Positions 40,761 through 50,450 are shown, counted from the stretch's first letter. The stretch: 64,000 nucleotides of DNA from Demetria terragena DSM 11295 (GCF_000376825.1 NZ_AQXW01000004.1:434001-498000), one strand, 5' to 3'. The notes: generated by a model not told the origin, from the letters alone. Numbers and translations are program-made.

Positions 40761-41816
40761 TTAGAGGGCAGCGAGGATATCGACCACGAAGACCAGAGTG
40801 TCCGTGCCCTTAATCCCACCCTGGGGGTTGCCCTTCTTGCCGTAGCCATCAGCGGGCGGGATCGACATCAACACCCGGCTACCCACGGTCTGACCGACGA
40901 GGGTCTTGTCCCAGCCGGGGATGACCTTGCCCGCGCCGATCTGCATCGGTGTTGGCTGTCCCGGAGTCTTCTGCGGGTTCGGCGGCTGGCCCGGAACGGC
41001 GCCTGTGGAATCAAACATCTTGCCGCCCCAGATCTGCCCGGTGTACTGGACGAGCATCTGTTGGCCCGCCACGACCTTCGGTCCCTCACCCTTGATGAGG
41101 ACCTGGGAGCGCAGCTTGGCCGGCGGCTTCGAGCCCTTCGGGACAGTGATCTTTGCGGGCTTCGCATAGCTGCTCGGCATCGTGACGGTCGGAAGGCCAG
41201 GCTCGGATGGAGCCTGCTTCCCGGTGAGCTTGGTCAGGATCGGCATCGAGTCGTTGATCTTGACGTAGAACACCAGAGTGTCCTTGGCCTTGACACCGAC
41301 CTGCTTGTTGCCCTTCGTGCCGAAACCATCAGCTGGCGGAACGGCGACGACCATCTCGGTCCCGACCTTCTTGCCCTTCAGCGAGTCGACAAGTCCGGGA
41401 AAGGTCCCCGGGTTGCCCAGGTTGAACGACGCGTTCGGCTTCCCGAAGGTCGATTCGATCGTCTTGCCCGATGTGCCGTTGACCGCGACATAGGACACGT
41501 ACGCGATGTCCTTGTTTCCGACCTTTTTGCCGGTGCCCTTCTTGGTCACCTTCGTCGTGGTCTCGTTGACCTGGAAGGGCGCGTCTTTGACCGTGAGCTT
41601 GGGCTTTGCCGGGTCGGCCGTGCTGACGGTCGCGTCGGAGATCGGCGCAACTTTGCTCTTGGCGACCGTGTGCGGCGAGGCCGCGGTGGTCGGCTTTGCA
41701 CTGGAGCTGTTGGCCTTCTGCTCACTGTCATCGCCGCAGGCGGCGAGGAAGGTGAGGGGAACAAGGGCAGCAGCCGCGGCGAACCGCATACCGGGAGAAC
41801 GCACAGAAAACCTCAT
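40761..41816 (-). CDS. Lipoprotein with two FKBP-type prolyl-isomerase domains
   Basis: The 351-residue protein has a lipoprotein signal (lipobox LAAC ending at C27) followed by a Ser/Ala/Thr linker and two FKBP modules. The first (about residues 85-190, GTEMVVAVPPADGFGTKG) is divergent. The second (about 230-351, VQYTGQIWGGKMFDST and VIPGWDKTLVGQTVGSRVLMSIPPADGYG) looks active. It should assist folding of exported proteins on the outer face of the membrane. A TAGGCT element on the minus strand (41837-41842) lies about 20 bases before the ATG. Confidence 0.92.
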   Translation of the reverse strand: MRFSVRSPGMRFAAAAALVPLTFLAACGDDSEQKANSSSAKPTTAASPHTVAKSKVAPISDATVSTADPAKPKLTVKDAPFQVNETTTKVTKKGTGKKVGNKDIAYVSYVAVNGTSGKTIESTFGKPNASFNLGNPGTFPGLVDSLKGKKVGTEMVVAVPPADGFGTKGNKQVGVKAKDTLVFYVKINDSMPILTKLTGKQAPSEPGLPTVTMPSSYAKPAKITVPKGSKPPAKLRSQVLIKGEGPKVVAGQQMLVQYTGQIWGGKMFDSTGAVPGQPPNPQKTPGQPTPMQIGAGKVIPGWDKTLVGQTVGSRVLMSIPPADGYGKKGNPQGGIKGTDTLVFVVDILAAL

Positions 41817-41836
41817 CGTCGACGATCGGACGCGTC

Positions 41837-41842
41837 AGCCTA
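41837..41842 (-). promoter_or_regulatory. -10 element TAGGCT (FKBP operon promoter)
   Basis: Minus-strand TAGGCT 20 bases before the FKBP lipoprotein ATG, giving a very short leader for the two FKBP genes. Confidence 0.45.
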
Positions 41843-41870
41843 ACGTTCGACCCTGAGTCCGCGGTGTGTG

Positions 41871-41917
41871 CGGTCTCGATACGGCTCGCGCCAGGGCGCT
41901 CGCCTACTCGACCAGCG
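41871..41917. repeat. Intergenic GTCGA-type repeat element
   Basis: A unit beginning CGGTCTCGATACGGCTCGCG and ending CTCGCCTACTCGACC lies between pafA and the FKBP lipoprotein gene. It has partly inverted ends (GGTCTCGA and TCGACC) and resembles the dispersed intergenic repeats seen in many Micrococcales genomes. Related GTCGA/CTCGAC motifs occur at the right edge of the window. Confidence 0.6.
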
Positions 41918-41928
41918 ATGGCAGTGGC

Positions 41929-43290
41929 TCACATGCCGTCGATCAGTCGCTGCACCCGGGCATCGGAATTTTCGAACGGGTTCTTGCACAACACCGTTCG
42001 CTGCGCCTGGTCGTTCAACTTCAGGTGCACCCAGTCGACGGTGAAATCGCGACGCTTCGCCTGCGCGGCGCGGATGAAGTCGCCGCGCAACTTGGCCCGG
42101 GTCGTCTGTGGCGGAAAGGTCTTGGCCGCGAACACTTCGAGGTCCGTGCTGATCCGGGCGATCTGACCGCGCCGCTGCAGGAGGTAGAACAACCCGCGCC
42201 GACGGTTGATGTCGTGGTAGGCCAGGTCGAGTTGCAACATGCGCGGGTCACCGAGGTCGAGACCATGACGGGCCGAATAGGCGTCCAGCAGTTTGTGCTT
42301 GATCACCCAGTCGATCTCGGTGTCGACCAGGCTCAGGTTGTCGGTCTCGATCGCCGTCAGAGTGCGCTCCCACAGGTCCATGACGGTGGTGGTCACCGGG
42401 TCGACAAGTCCGTGGTGCTCGACATAGGCCTGAGCCCGAGAGAAGTACTCGGCCTGCATTTGAAGTGCCGACATCTCCTTGCCGTTCGCGAGACGTACCG
42501 CGGTGCGTCCCGTGCGGTCGTGACTCATCTCGCGGATGGCGCGGATCGGGTTCTCCAGCGTCATATCCCGCATCGCGAATCCGTCTTCAATCATCCGCAG
42601 CACCAGGTGCGCGGACCCCACCTTGAGCAAGGTCGTCGTCTCGCTCATGTTGGAGTCACCCACGATGACGTGCAGACGGCGGTAGTGCTCAGCGTCCGCG
42701 TGCGGCTCATCGCGCGTATTGATGATCGGACGCGAACGGGTGGTCGCGCTCGAGACGCCCTCCCAGATGTGGTCGGCCCGCTGGCTCACGCAGTACGTCG
42801 GGGTCTGACCCAGCATCGCGATCTTGCCTGAGCCACAGGTGATCTGGCGGCTCACGAGGAAGGGAATCAGCACATCGTTGACGACGTTGAGGTCGCCCTG
42901 GCGGCTTAGAAGGAAGTTCTCATGGCAGCCATAGGAGTTACCCGCGGAATCGGTGTTGTTCTTGAAGACGTAGATCTGGCCCTCGATGCCCTCGTCGGTC
43001 AGGCGCGCTTGAGCATCCTCGACGAGACCTTCGATGATCCGCTCCCCAGCCTTGTCATGGACAACGAGCTGATGGATGTCGTCGCACTCGGCGGTGGCAT
43101 ATTCCGGGTGGCTGCCGACGTCGAGATAGAGCCGAGCCCCGTTGCCAAGGAACACATTGCTCGACCGGCCCCACGACACGACCTTGCGGAAGAGGTAGCG
43201 CGCGACTTCATCTGGCGTGAGACGGCGCGCTCCGTTGAACGTACAGGTCACGCCGTACTCGTTCTCGATGCCGAAGATGCGCCGCTCCAT
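41929..43290 (-). CDS. pafA: Pup-protein ligase
   Basis: Attaches the C-terminal glutamate of Pup to substrate lysines with ATP. The 453-residue glutamine-synthetase-like protein has the N-terminal [16 protein letters not shown], the active-site region [17 protein letters not shown] with D57, and [17 protein letters not shown]. The [24 protein letters not shown] segment is also intact. The ATG at 43290 lies 7 bases after a TAGAGT -10 element, indicating a leaderless mRNA. It is divergent from the GntR gene; the other pup genes are just beyond it. Confidence 0.97.
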   Translation of the reverse strand: MERRIFGIENEYGVTCTFNGARRLTPDEVARYLFRKVVSWGRSSNVFLGNGARLYLDVGSHPEYATAECDDIHQLVVHDKAGERIIEGLVEDAQARLTDEGIEGQIYVFKNNTDSAGNSYGCHENFLLSRQGDLNVVNDVLIPFLVSRQITCGSGKIAMLGQTPTYCVSQRADHIWEGVSSATTRSRPIINTRDEPHADAEHYRRLHVIVGDSNMSETTTLLKVGSAHLVLRMIEDGFAMRDMTLENPIRAIREMSHDRTGRTAVRLANGKEMSALQMQAEYFSRAQAYVEHHGLVDPVTTTVMDLWERTLTAIETDNLSLVDTEIDWVIKHKLLDAYSARHGLDLGDPRMLQLDLAYHDINRRRGLFYLLQRRGQIARISTDLEVFAAKTFPPQTTRAKLRGDFIRAAQAKRRDFTVDWVHLKLNDQAQRTVLCKNPFENSDARVQRLIDGM

Positions 43291-43297
43291 GGGCCTG

Positions 43298-43303
43298 ACT
43301 CTA
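43298..43303 (-). promoter_or_regulatory. -10 element TAGAGT of a leaderless promoter (pafA)
   Basis: Minus-strand TAGAGT, 7 bases, then the pafA ATG. It decides the start against the slightly longer open frame. Confidence 0.6.
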
Positions 43304-43398
43304 ATGTGGTGCAACCGCGGCAGTGGCCCGCCTTACGCTCCACGGCGCCATATGGCACTCTTCTGTCACATTGTCGTGGGGGCAAGGGAGGACACGTC

Positions 43399-44100
43399 AT
43401 GACCTCGATTTACGAAGAGTTGCGCCAGCGGATCATCCGCAACGACCTTCAGCCAGCCGCCCGCATCAATATCGACGCGCTCACCCGCGAGCTTGGCGTA
43501 TCTCAGACGCCGATTCGCGAGGCGCTGCAACACCTCGAAGGCGCTCGCCTCGTCACCCGGGAACAGGGCCGGGGGTATGCCACGACTCCCCTGCTCGACG
43601 AGACCTCGCTTCGGCACCTGTTCGAAGTCCGCATGTTGATCGAGCCCTGGTCCGCCAAGGTGGTGGCGGCGGATCGGGCCTGGAACCCGGGACCTGACCT
43701 CACGGCACTCATCGAGCGGTTCGAGGAAGAGCATCCCTCGGTCAGCCCGCGATTGGAGCTGGCCGAGCATGACCTTGAGTTCCACACCATCGTGCACCGT
43801 GCCACGGGAAATACGTTCCTGGTCAACGCCTTTGTCGACATGCACCCTCAACTACATGTGTGCCGGTTGTACGGCGAAGACTTCGATGGCACGTACACCC
43901 TGGATGATCACCGCTCGATCGCGAAGGCCATCACGGACTGCGACCCGGTGGCAGCCGAGCGGGCCATGCGCGACCACCTGGAAAGCGCGCTGCGCTTTCT
44001 GCTCGCCCAACTGAACCCCGCCGGGCCTGCCTCACCAGTGGCGAGCCGCGACCTCCCGAACCGATCCCAGGTGTTCCTCAAACCCAATCAGCCCGGCTAG
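43399..44100 (+). CDS. GntR-family transcriptional regulator (FCD type)
   Basis: The 233-residue protein has an N-terminal GntR winged HTH (YEELRQRIIRNDLQPAARINIDALTRELGVSQTPIREALQHLEGARLV) and an all-helical FCD ligand domain (LRHLFEVRMLIEPWSAKVV, AEHDLEFHTIVHRATGN). The metal-binding histidines of FCD domains are present (H in DLEFHTIVH and in RDHLESAL). GGGAGG lies 8 bases before the ATG. It sits alone between pafA and prcA in opposite orientation to both; no target operon is adjacent. Confidence 0.92.
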   Translation: MTSIYEELRQRIIRNDLQPAARINIDALTRELGVSQTPIREALQHLEGARLVTREQGRGYATTPLLDETSLRHLFEVRMLIEPWSAKVVAADRAWNPGPDLTALIERFEEEHPSVSPRLELAEHDLEFHTIVHRATGNTFLVNAFVDMHPQLHVCRLYGEDFDGTYTLDDHRSIAKAITDCDPVAAERAMRDHLESALRFLLAQLNPAGPASPVASRDLPNRSQVFLKPNQPG

Positions 44101-44106
44101 GACCAC

Positions 44107-44841
44107 TCACTCATCGCCTTCGGGCACATCATGGATGGGGTCTTCTGGCGAGAGCAGTGCCGCAAGGAGGGATTCGTTGATCCGGCGGAACGTCCGACGC
44201 GTGCGGTGACGGTCCAGGACCGCCGCCTCGAGCTGAGTCGGCTCGAGCGTGCGCGATGCGTCCGCATCCTGCGGGTCGATGCTCAGCACTTCCACGGCGA
44301 GGCGCAGCACCGAGTCAAGGTCTTGGCCCGGCTGCCACAGCTCTTCAAGGGCTGCGGTCATCTGCTCGCTGCCGCCACCCATCGCGACAAAGCCGGACTC
44401 AAAGGCCACCGACCCGTCGTAGGTGAGCCGATACATCTGGTCGTCCTCGGGGCGCTGACCGACCTGCGCCACCACGATTTCGACCTCGTAGGGCTTCTGC
44501 TCCTGGGTAAACACCGCACCGAGCGTCTGGGCATAGGCGTTGGCCAGCCCGCGGGCGGTCACATCGGTGCGGTCATAGGAGTAACCGCGCAGATCGGCGT
44601 AACGCACGCCAGCGACGCGGAGGTTCTCATATTCGTTGTATTTGCCGACGGCGGCGAACGCAATGCGGTCGTAGATCTCCGACACCTTGTGGAGCGCCCG
44701 CGACGGGTTCTCGCCGACGAACGCGATGCCTCCGTCGTACGCCAAAACCACAACGGCCCGACCGCGAGCAATTCCCTTGCGCGCGAAGTCAGCCCGGTCC
44801 TTCATGAGCTGCTCGGGCGAGACATAGAACGGCATCGTCAT
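44107..44841 (-). CDS. prcA: 20S proteasome alpha subunit
   Basis: Forms the outer gating rings of the actinobacterial 20S proteasome. The 244-residue protein has the typical N-terminal helix start ([43 protein letters not shown]) and no N-terminal catalytic threonine. The C-terminal tail is acidic. Its ATG shares one base with the prcB stop (TGATG). It is convergent with the GntR gene. Confidence 0.97.
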   Translation of the reverse strand: MTMPFYVSPEQLMKDRADFARKGIARGRAVVVLAYDGGIAFVGENPSRALHKVSEIYDRIAFAAVGKYNEYENLRVAGVRYADLRGYSYDRTDVTARGLANAYAQTLGAVFTQEQKPYEVEIVVAQVGQRPEDDQMYRLTYDGSVAFESGFVAMGGGSEQMTAALEELWQPGQDLDSVLRLAVEVLSIDPQDADASRTLEPTQLEAAVLDRHRTRRTFRRINESLLAALLSPEDPIHDVPEGDE

Positions 44842-45668
44842 CAGCGCGCACCTCCTGGATTGTCGTGCCGGTCGGCGATGACCGAGCCCACGACCTGCTC
44901 GAGTTCGGCATCGTCAAGGAAGCGGACGCCCTCCACATCGAGTACGGCAACCGTCGGCCAGATGCGTCGACCCAGGTCGGGACCGCCGGTGGCCGAGTCG
45001 TCGTCCGCCGCGTCGTACAGCGCCTCGATCGCTGCGCGCACTGCCTGGTGTTGGTCATGCCCAGGACGCCACAACTTCTTCAGCGCCCCTCGGGCGTACT
45101 GCGAGCCTGAGCCCACACTGTGGTGACCGCGCTCCTCGTAACACCCACCGGTGACGTCATAGGAGAAAATCCGACCGGTCCCCTCCCTCAGGTCGAAGCC
45201 GGCGAACAGCGGAACGACCGCGAGGCCCTGCATGGCCATGCCGATATTGCTGCGGATCATCGAGGCCAGCCGATTGGCCTTTCCCTCGATGGACAGCAAG
45301 TCGCCTTCGATCTTCTCGTAGTGCTCAAGCTCCACCTGGAAGAGTTTGACGAGTTCGATGGCAATGCCGGCCGTCCCCGCGATTCCCACGGCGGAGAACT
45401 CATCGGTCGCGTACACCTTGGTCATATCGCGATTGGCGATGATGTTGCCCATGGTGGCCCGGCGGTCCCCAGCCAACAGCACCCCACCCTGATAGGTGGC
45501 CGCCACGATCGTGGTGCCGTGCGGTGCCTCCAATGTCATACCTGCCGGGATCTGACGAGCCGACGGCACCAGATGCGGCGCGTGGCCGGTCAAGAACTCG
45601 GCGAAAGATGACGTTCCCGGCGTCAGGAAGGCTGCGGGAAGTCGGGCGCCATCAGGTGCGGGACTCAC
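44841..45668 (-). CDS. prcB: 20S proteasome beta subunit
   Basis: Catalytic subunit. The 275-residue precursor has a 51-residue propeptide and then the autocatalytic site HG|TTIVA, exposing T52 as the N-terminal nucleophile. The catalytic lysine region ([23 protein letters not shown]) and GSGSQYARG are in place. The GTG start overlaps the pup stop (GTGA) and the stop touches prcA, so pup-prcB-prcA is a tightly coupled operon. Confidence 0.97.
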   Translation of the reverse strand: MSPAPDGARLPAAFLTPGTSSFAEFLTGHAPHLVPSARQIPAGMTLEAPHGTTIVAATYQGGVLLAGDRRATMGNIIANRDMTKVYATDEFSAVGIAGTAGIAIELVKLFQVELEHYEKIEGDLLSIEGKANRLASMIRSNIGMAMQGLAVVPLFAGFDLREGTGRIFSYDVTGGCYEERGHHSVGSGSQYARGALKKLWRPGHDQHQAVRAAIEALYDAADDDSATGGPDLGRRIWPTVAVLDVEGVRFLDDAELEQVVGSVIADRHDNPGGAR

Positions 45669-45865
45669 TGGCCGCCCTTCTGGACGAACCCGCGGACGAA
45701 CTCCTCAGCGTTGGACTCCAGCACCGAATCAATCTCATCGAGCATCGAGTCGGTCTCCTCGTCCTTGACCTGAGCGGTGGGAGCCGTGGGCACCTCGGGC
45801 GCGTCATCGCCGCCGTCTGGCTCGCCGTCACGACGCTGTGGGCTCTTGTGCTCCTGAGCAGACAT
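45665..45865 (-). CDS. pup: Prokaryotic ubiquitin-like protein Pup
   Basis: Intrinsically disordered 66-residue tag. The C-terminal half ([34 protein letters not shown]) is the family hallmark, with the coiled segment bound by Mpa. It ends in GGQ, so Dop must convert the last residue to glutamate before ligation by PafA. GAGAGGGG precedes the ATG. It heads the pup-prcB-prcA operon and lies 63 bases after dop. Confidence 0.98.
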   Translation of the reverse strand: MSAQEHKSPQRRDGEPDGGDDAPEVPTAPTAQVKDEETDSMLDEIDSVLESNAEEFVRGFVQKGGQ

Positions 45866-45928
45866 CGTCTCGCCCCTCTCTGATCAACCGGGCATGTCGA
45901 CGCGCGTCACGTCGATGTGATCCCAACC

Positions 45929-47443
45929 TTATTCCACGGCAAGGCGACTCAGCAGGTCCGCAACATCTGTCGCAGACTCAAGTACCTCGCCCACCGCCGC
46001 CCGGGTTCCCCGCTCCGGTTCCAGCATCGGAACGCGCTGCAGACTGCGCTCGCCCGGCACATCGAAAATGATCGAATCCCACGAGGCCGCAGCGATTCGG
46101 TCGGGAAAACGAGCCAGGCAGGTGCCGCGGAAATATGCTCTGGTGTCCTCCGGCGGTTCGGTGACTGCCCGCAGTACGTCCTCCTCCGCGACCAATCGCT
46201 CCACCTGCCCGCCCGCAAGCATCCGGTTGAACAGGCCCTTGTCCTCGCGCACATCTGACCACTGGATGTCGATGGCCCGCAGGCGTGGGTCCGTCCACTC
46301 CAGACCAGCTCGGTCGGCATAACTACGCAAGAGTTTGAGTTTGGCGACCCAGTCCAGTTCTCGGTGCAGGGACATGGGATCGGACTCGAGTCCCGTGAGC
46401 ACCTGTTCCCACCGGGTCATCACCTCAGCGGTGTCCTCATCCGGCATAGTGCCGCCGTAGGTCCTTTCCAACCACTTCGCAGCCATCTCGTAGTAGGCCC
46501 AGAGCAACTCGATCGAGGTCATTGAGCGGCCGGACGCGAGCCGTACAGGGGTCTGCAGCGTGGGGTCATGAGAAATGTCGCGCAACGTCGAAACCGGTTG
46601 GGACAGTGTCAGATCCGAGGTGATGGCGCCCGCCTCAATCATGCCGAGCACCAAACTTGTTGTGCCCATCTTGAGCAGATTGGCCACATCGCAGTGGTTG
46701 GCATCGCCGAGGATCACGTGCAATCGGCGATACCGATCCGCCACCGCATGGGGCTCGTCGCGGGTATTAATAATGGGCCGTTTCAGGGTGGTCTCCAGCC
46801 CCATTTCCACTTCAAAGAAGTCAGACCGCTGAGCGAGCTGGAAGCCCGGGCGGCTCGACTCCGCGCCGATACCGACCCGACCGGATCCGCACATCACTTG
46901 GCGGACCACAAAAAACGGGATGAGGTTCTTAGCGATGTCCGCGAACGGCGTCGCACGGGACATCAGGTAGTTCTCGTGCGTGCCGTAGGAGGCACCCTTG
47001 CCATCCGTGTTGTTTTTGTAGAGATTGACGCCCGGTTGCTGGGGCGAGAGCAGTCGTACCGCCTCTCGCATCACCAACTCCCCCGCTCGATCCCATCGCA
47101 CGGCATCGCGTGGACTCATGACCTCCGGTGAGGAGTACTCCGGATGGGCGTGGTCGACATACAGCCGTGCCCCGTTAGTGAGGACCACGTTGGCCAGCGT
47201 TGGGTCTTCCTCGTCGGTGAGTTGACTGGCGTCAGCGTCGACCCTGGCCATCTCCCACCCGCGGGCATCGGACAACGGCGTCTCATCTTCGTAGTCCCAT
47301 CCGGTGCGCGCGGCAGGCAACCCCACGTCCTGGGCGTACGACGTCACGACCCGCCCGGATTGCACCATCGGGTTGGCCTGCGGACTTCCCGGGACAGAAA
47401 TGCCGTACTCGGTCTCCACGCCCATTACGCGTCGTACAGTCAT
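45929..47443 (-). CDS. dop: Pup deamidase/depupylase Dop
   Basis: Converts Pup-Gln to Pup-Glu and also removes Pup from substrates. The 504-residue protein is homologous to PafA. It has VMGVETEYGIS at the N-terminus, the active-site NGARLYVDHAHPEYSSPE with D97, KNNTDGKGASYGTHENYL and [16 protein letters not shown] Dop-specific loop (residues 36-80, rich in acidic residues) distinguishes it from the ligase. TAGGCT lies 6 bases before the ATG, a leaderless arrangement. It is divergent from the esterase gene. Confidence 0.97.
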   Translation of the reverse strand: MTVRRVMGVETEYGISVPGSPQANPMVQSGRVVTSYAQDVGLPAARTGWDYEDETPLSDARGWEMARVDADASQLTDEEDPTLANVVLTNGARLYVDHAHPEYSSPEVMSPRDAVRWDRAGELVMREAVRLLSPQQPGVNLYKNNTDGKGASYGTHENYLMSRATPFADIAKNLIPFFVVRQVMCGSGRVGIGAESSRPGFQLAQRSDFFEVEMGLETTLKRPIINTRDEPHAVADRYRRLHVILGDANHCDVANLLKMGTTSLVLGMIEAGAITSDLTLSQPVSTLRDISHDPTLQTPVRLASGRSMTSIELLWAYYEMAAKWLERTYGGTMPDEDTAEVMTRWEQVLTGLESDPMSLHRELDWVAKLKLLRSYADRAGLEWTDPRLRAIDIQWSDVREDKGLFNRMLAGGQVERLVAEEDVLRAVTEPPEDTRAYFRGTCLARFPDRIAAASWDSIIFDVPGERSLQRVPMLEPERGTRAAVGEVLESATDVADLLSRLAVE

Positions 47444-47449
47444 GAAGTC

Positions 47450-47455
47450 AGCCTA
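47450..47455 (-). promoter_or_regulatory. -10 element TAGGCT of a leaderless promoter (dop)
   Basis: Minus-strand TAGGCT, 6 bases, then the dop ATG. The divergent esterase begins only 40 bases from dop. Confidence 0.62.
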
Positions 47456-47483
47456 GGTCGCCCAGTAAGGACAACCAGCACCC

Positions 47484-48467
47484 ATGTCTCATCGTCACCT
47501 GATGCCGTTGCGCACTCGCGCCTTCACTTCGGCGTATGAGCGCACGGCTCGACGGGATTTCGCGAACTTCACGCCCGAGCAAATCGCCGAGGACCGCGCC
47601 AAGGTCATGCCCACCCGGCCGCCCGCGAGTTGGGTCACCGGAGCCGTGCCCGACGGGGTGACCTTCAGCACCGCGCAGATCCCCATGCGAGATGGCACCA
47701 CCATCCGCGCGCGCATTGCCCGGACGAGGTCGGCTGCCGCACACGCACCCGTCATCATCTACTACCACGGCGGTGGGTGGACCCTCAGCAATCCGGCCAA
47801 CTACGACTCCCTCACCGGCTACCTCGCTTCCACCTTGGGAGCCGTGGTTGTAGGCCCGGACTACCGAAAGGCGCCTCAGGACAAGGCCCCTCAAGCGTCG
47901 TTCGATGCCTACGACAGCCTGCTCTGGGTCGCGAGCCGCCCCTCTGAAGTCGACGCCACCGGCCCGATTGCCGTGGCCGGTGACAGCGCTGGCGGCAACC
48001 TTTCCGCGGTGGTTTCGCTCATGGCGCGGGACCTCGAGGGGCCGACCATCGCGGGTCAGGCCCTCATCTATCCCGCTACCGACCTCACCCGCAGCCACCC
48101 CAGCTCGCGATGGCGGGAGGAGGCGGTCCTCACGGGTGAGTCCATGGACTTCTTTCTCGAGGCATATCTCAATGAGGCTGACGTCACCGCCGAGGATCCG
48201 CTGGTGTCCCCGCTCTGGGCTTCATCGCACGCCGACCTGCCGCCGTGCCTCATTCAGACCGCTGAATGCGACCCCCTCGTCGATGAAGGCGAGCGCTACG
48301 GCGCGATCCTCGAAGCGGCGGGCGTACCCACCCGTGTAACCCGATACGCACAGATGCCACATGGATTCATGAGCTTTCCTGGTGTGGCTCCCGTCGCGGC
48401 CCAGGCTCGCTCAGAACTCTCACGTTGTCTGCGGGACTGGCTTTCGACGTCGCCAAAGACTCGCTAG
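47484..48467 (+). CDS. Alpha/beta-hydrolase, hormone-sensitive-lipase type esterase
   Basis: The 327-residue enzyme has the oxyanion-hole motif HGGG (95-98), nucleophile elbow GDSAGG with S168, the acid in ECDPLVDEG and the histidine in MPHGFMSF, so the triad is complete. No signal peptide. AAGGA lies about 12 bases before the ATG. The substrate is probably a short-chain ester, but it is not known. It is divergent from dop and its stop shares the bases CTAG with the stop of the convergent MFS gene. Confidence 0.9.
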   Translation: MSHRHLMPLRTRAFTSAYERTARRDFANFTPEQIAEDRAKVMPTRPPASWVTGAVPDGVTFSTAQIPMRDGTTIRARIARTRSAAAHAPVIIYYHGGGWTLSNPANYDSLTGYLASTLGAVVVGPDYRKAPQDKAPQASFDAYDSLLWVASRPSEVDATGPIAVAGDSAGGNLSAVVSLMARDLEGPTIAGQALIYPATDLTRSHPSSRWREEAVLTGESMDFFLEAYLNEADVTAEDPLVSPLWASSHADLPPCLIQTAECDPLVDEGERYGAILEAAGVPTRVTRYAQMPHGFMSFPGVAPVAAQARSELSRCLRDWLSTSPKTR

Positions 48468-50419
48468 CGATCGGCGAGGTCGAGGTCGACCCGCGTCGAC
48501 TCCTGGAGCACCGCGAGACTGCGTGTCAGCACCGCTCCGTCACTTTCCCGCCACGCCGAGAGCACGTAGCGACCAGAGGTGGGTAGCGGGAGTTCATAGC
48601 CGCCATGTTCATCGGTCACTGTGTGGGCGACTTGCTCACCCAGGTGGCGCACGAGCGCCACGCCCGCGCCAGGCGCGGCCTGACCACAATCAGTCACGGT
48701 TCCCCGCATCGTGAGCCGTTCACGCAACTCGGTTGGCGGCAACTCAGCATCTGTCACGCGGACAATCTCTGACCGTGGCGCAAAGCCGTCCGCCGTCAAC
48801 ACCAACAACACCGATTCGCCGTGCCTGAGCGCCAATCGGTAGGTCCCGGTGTCATCGGTACGGCCCCAGTCGATCTGCTCGCCATCCATCCGCAGTGCGG
48901 AGGCGACCGCCCTGTTGAGCGGCTCCTTGGTCGGGGTGTGCACCACGCCGCTCACGATGAGTTCCTCAGCATCGTCTTCATCAGAAGGGCTGGCGGTGGG
49001 TGCGGGCGTGGCCGCAGGTGCGGACGCGGGAAGTCCTGGGATCGCAAGCGCGACGCCGACGGCGATGAGCGCGGCAACCATCGCCACCCAGAAGGTGTGC
49101 TTGAAGGCCTCGAGGGTGGGAAGAGTTTGCCCGGAAACCACCATCGTGGAGGCGCCGAGGAAGGCGACGACTGCAGCCGAGGAAGTCGACGTACCGATCG
49201 CCCGAAGCAGCGTGTTGAGGCCGTTCGCGGAGGCCGTCTCGGTGATCGGAACCGACCTCATGATCAAGATCGGCATGGCCGCATAGCCAATGGCCGTACC
49301 GATCGAAATGACAGTGGCGCCGATCAAGACCTGGGCAACGGAGTGGGTGAGGAAGACGCGCAGGAGGTAGCCGGCAGCCATCAGCAAGCTGCCGACGATC
49401 AGGGTGAACTTCGCCCCGAACCGGCGAGTGACCGACGCTGAGATCGGCGCGAACACCACCATGGCCAGGCCGCCGGGGAGCATCGCCAGACCGGCCTGGG
49501 TGACCGATAGTCCGAAGCCATAGCCGGTCGCCTCAGGCATTTGCATCTGCTGGGTCGTGCTCAGCATGTTTCCGAACATCGCAAAGCCGAGAAGGAGCGA
49601 GGCAATGTTGGTGAGGAGAACGGGGCGGCGTACCGAGGTCCGCAGATCGACCAGCGGCTGTCCAACGCGCAACTGCGAGGGCAACCACAGCGCCAAGAAA
49701 ACGGCCGCGACCACGAACGACACCAGGGTTTGCTCGCTCCCCCAACCCCACGTGCCGCCTTTGGAGATTCCCAAGAGCAAGCCCACGAGCGCAACGGACA
49801 ACAGGACGGCGCCGACATAGTCGAATCGGCCGCCGGTGCGCATCTGTGACTGCGGAATTACCACCAACACGGCCGCGAACATGACGGCGGCGAAGACGGC
49901 CGAGACCCAGAACAGCGCGTGATAGGAGAAACGGTCGCTCAGGACGCCAGAGAGCGGCATTCCGATGGCGCCGCCGATGCCGAGGGTGGCACTCATCAGG
50001 GCAACGGCGCTGCCGACCCGATTCGGCGGCAGCTCATCGCGCATGATCGAGATACCGACTGGGATCAAGGCCGCGCCAACACCTTGTAGCCCCCGGCCAG
50101 CGATCACCACACCAATGGTCTCCGGACCGAGTGCAGGCAACAATGAGCCGACAATCACGGTCCCCAGGCACAACAGCATCATCAATCTCTTGCCGAACAT
50201 GTCGGCCAAGCGAGCGACGATCGGTGTCGCGACAGCGCCGACGAGCAGGGTGATCGTGACCAGCCAGGACGCGGTGTCGGCAGAGGTGTTGAGGAGCTCT
50301 GGAAACATCGGCAGCATCGGGATGACCAGCGTCTGCTGCAGCGAGACCACCGTCCCGCAAATGCTCAGGACCGCGACGACCAGCGGAGTTGACGGACGGG
50401 AACGGGCAGCACGGGACAC
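48464..50419 (-). CDS. DHA2-type MFS transporter with C-terminal beta-domain extension
   Basis: The 651-residue protein begins as a drug:H+ antiporter with about 14 spans. The ADMFGKRLMMLLCLGT loop matches the conserved MFS motif between spans 2 and 3, and GRGLQGVGAALIPVGISIMRDELP is typical of DHA2 proteins. After about residue 460 comes an Ala/Pro linker and an acidic stretch. Two beta-sandwich repeats of the carboxypeptidase-regulatory-like type follow (VSGVVHTPTKEPLNRAV to GTYRLALRHGESVLLVLTADGF; MRGTVTDCGQAAPGAGVALVR to GGYELPLPTSGRYVLSAWRESDG). I place the start at the GTG at 50419, 10 bases after AGGAG; the ATG at 50452 is the alternative. Confidence 0.85.
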   Translation of the reverse strand: MSRAARSRPSTPLVVAVLSICGTVVSLQQTLVIPMLPMFPELLNTSADTASWLVTITLLVGAVATPIVARLADMFGKRLMMLLCLGTVIVGSLLPALGPETIGVVIAGRGLQGVGAALIPVGISIMRDELPPNRVGSAVALMSATLGIGGAIGMPLSGVLSDRFSYHALFWVSAVFAAVMFAAVLVVIPQSQMRTGGRFDYVGAVLLSVALVGLLLGISKGGTWGWGSEQTLVSFVVAAVFLALWLPSQLRVGQPLVDLRTSVRRPVLLTNIASLLLGFAMFGNMLSTTQQMQMPEATGYGFGLSVTQAGLAMLPGGLAMVVFAPISASVTRRFGAKFTLIVGSLLMAAGYLLRVFLTHSVAQVLIGATVISIGTAIGYAAMPILIMRSVPITETASANGLNTLLRAIGTSTSSAAVVAFLGASTMVVSGQTLPTLEAFKHTFWVAMVAALIAVGVALAIPGLPASAPAATPAPTASPSDEDDAEELIVSGVVHTPTKEPLNRAVASALRMDGEQIDWGRTDDTGTYRLALRHGESVLLVLTADGFAPRSEIVRVTDAELPPTELRERLTMRGTVTDCGQAAPGAGVALVRHLGEQVAHTVTDEHGGYELPLPTSGRYVLSAWRESDGAVLTRSLAVLQESTRVDLDLADR

Positions 50420-50450
50420 GAGAAAAAGACTCCTAGGGGTGAATATTGTC

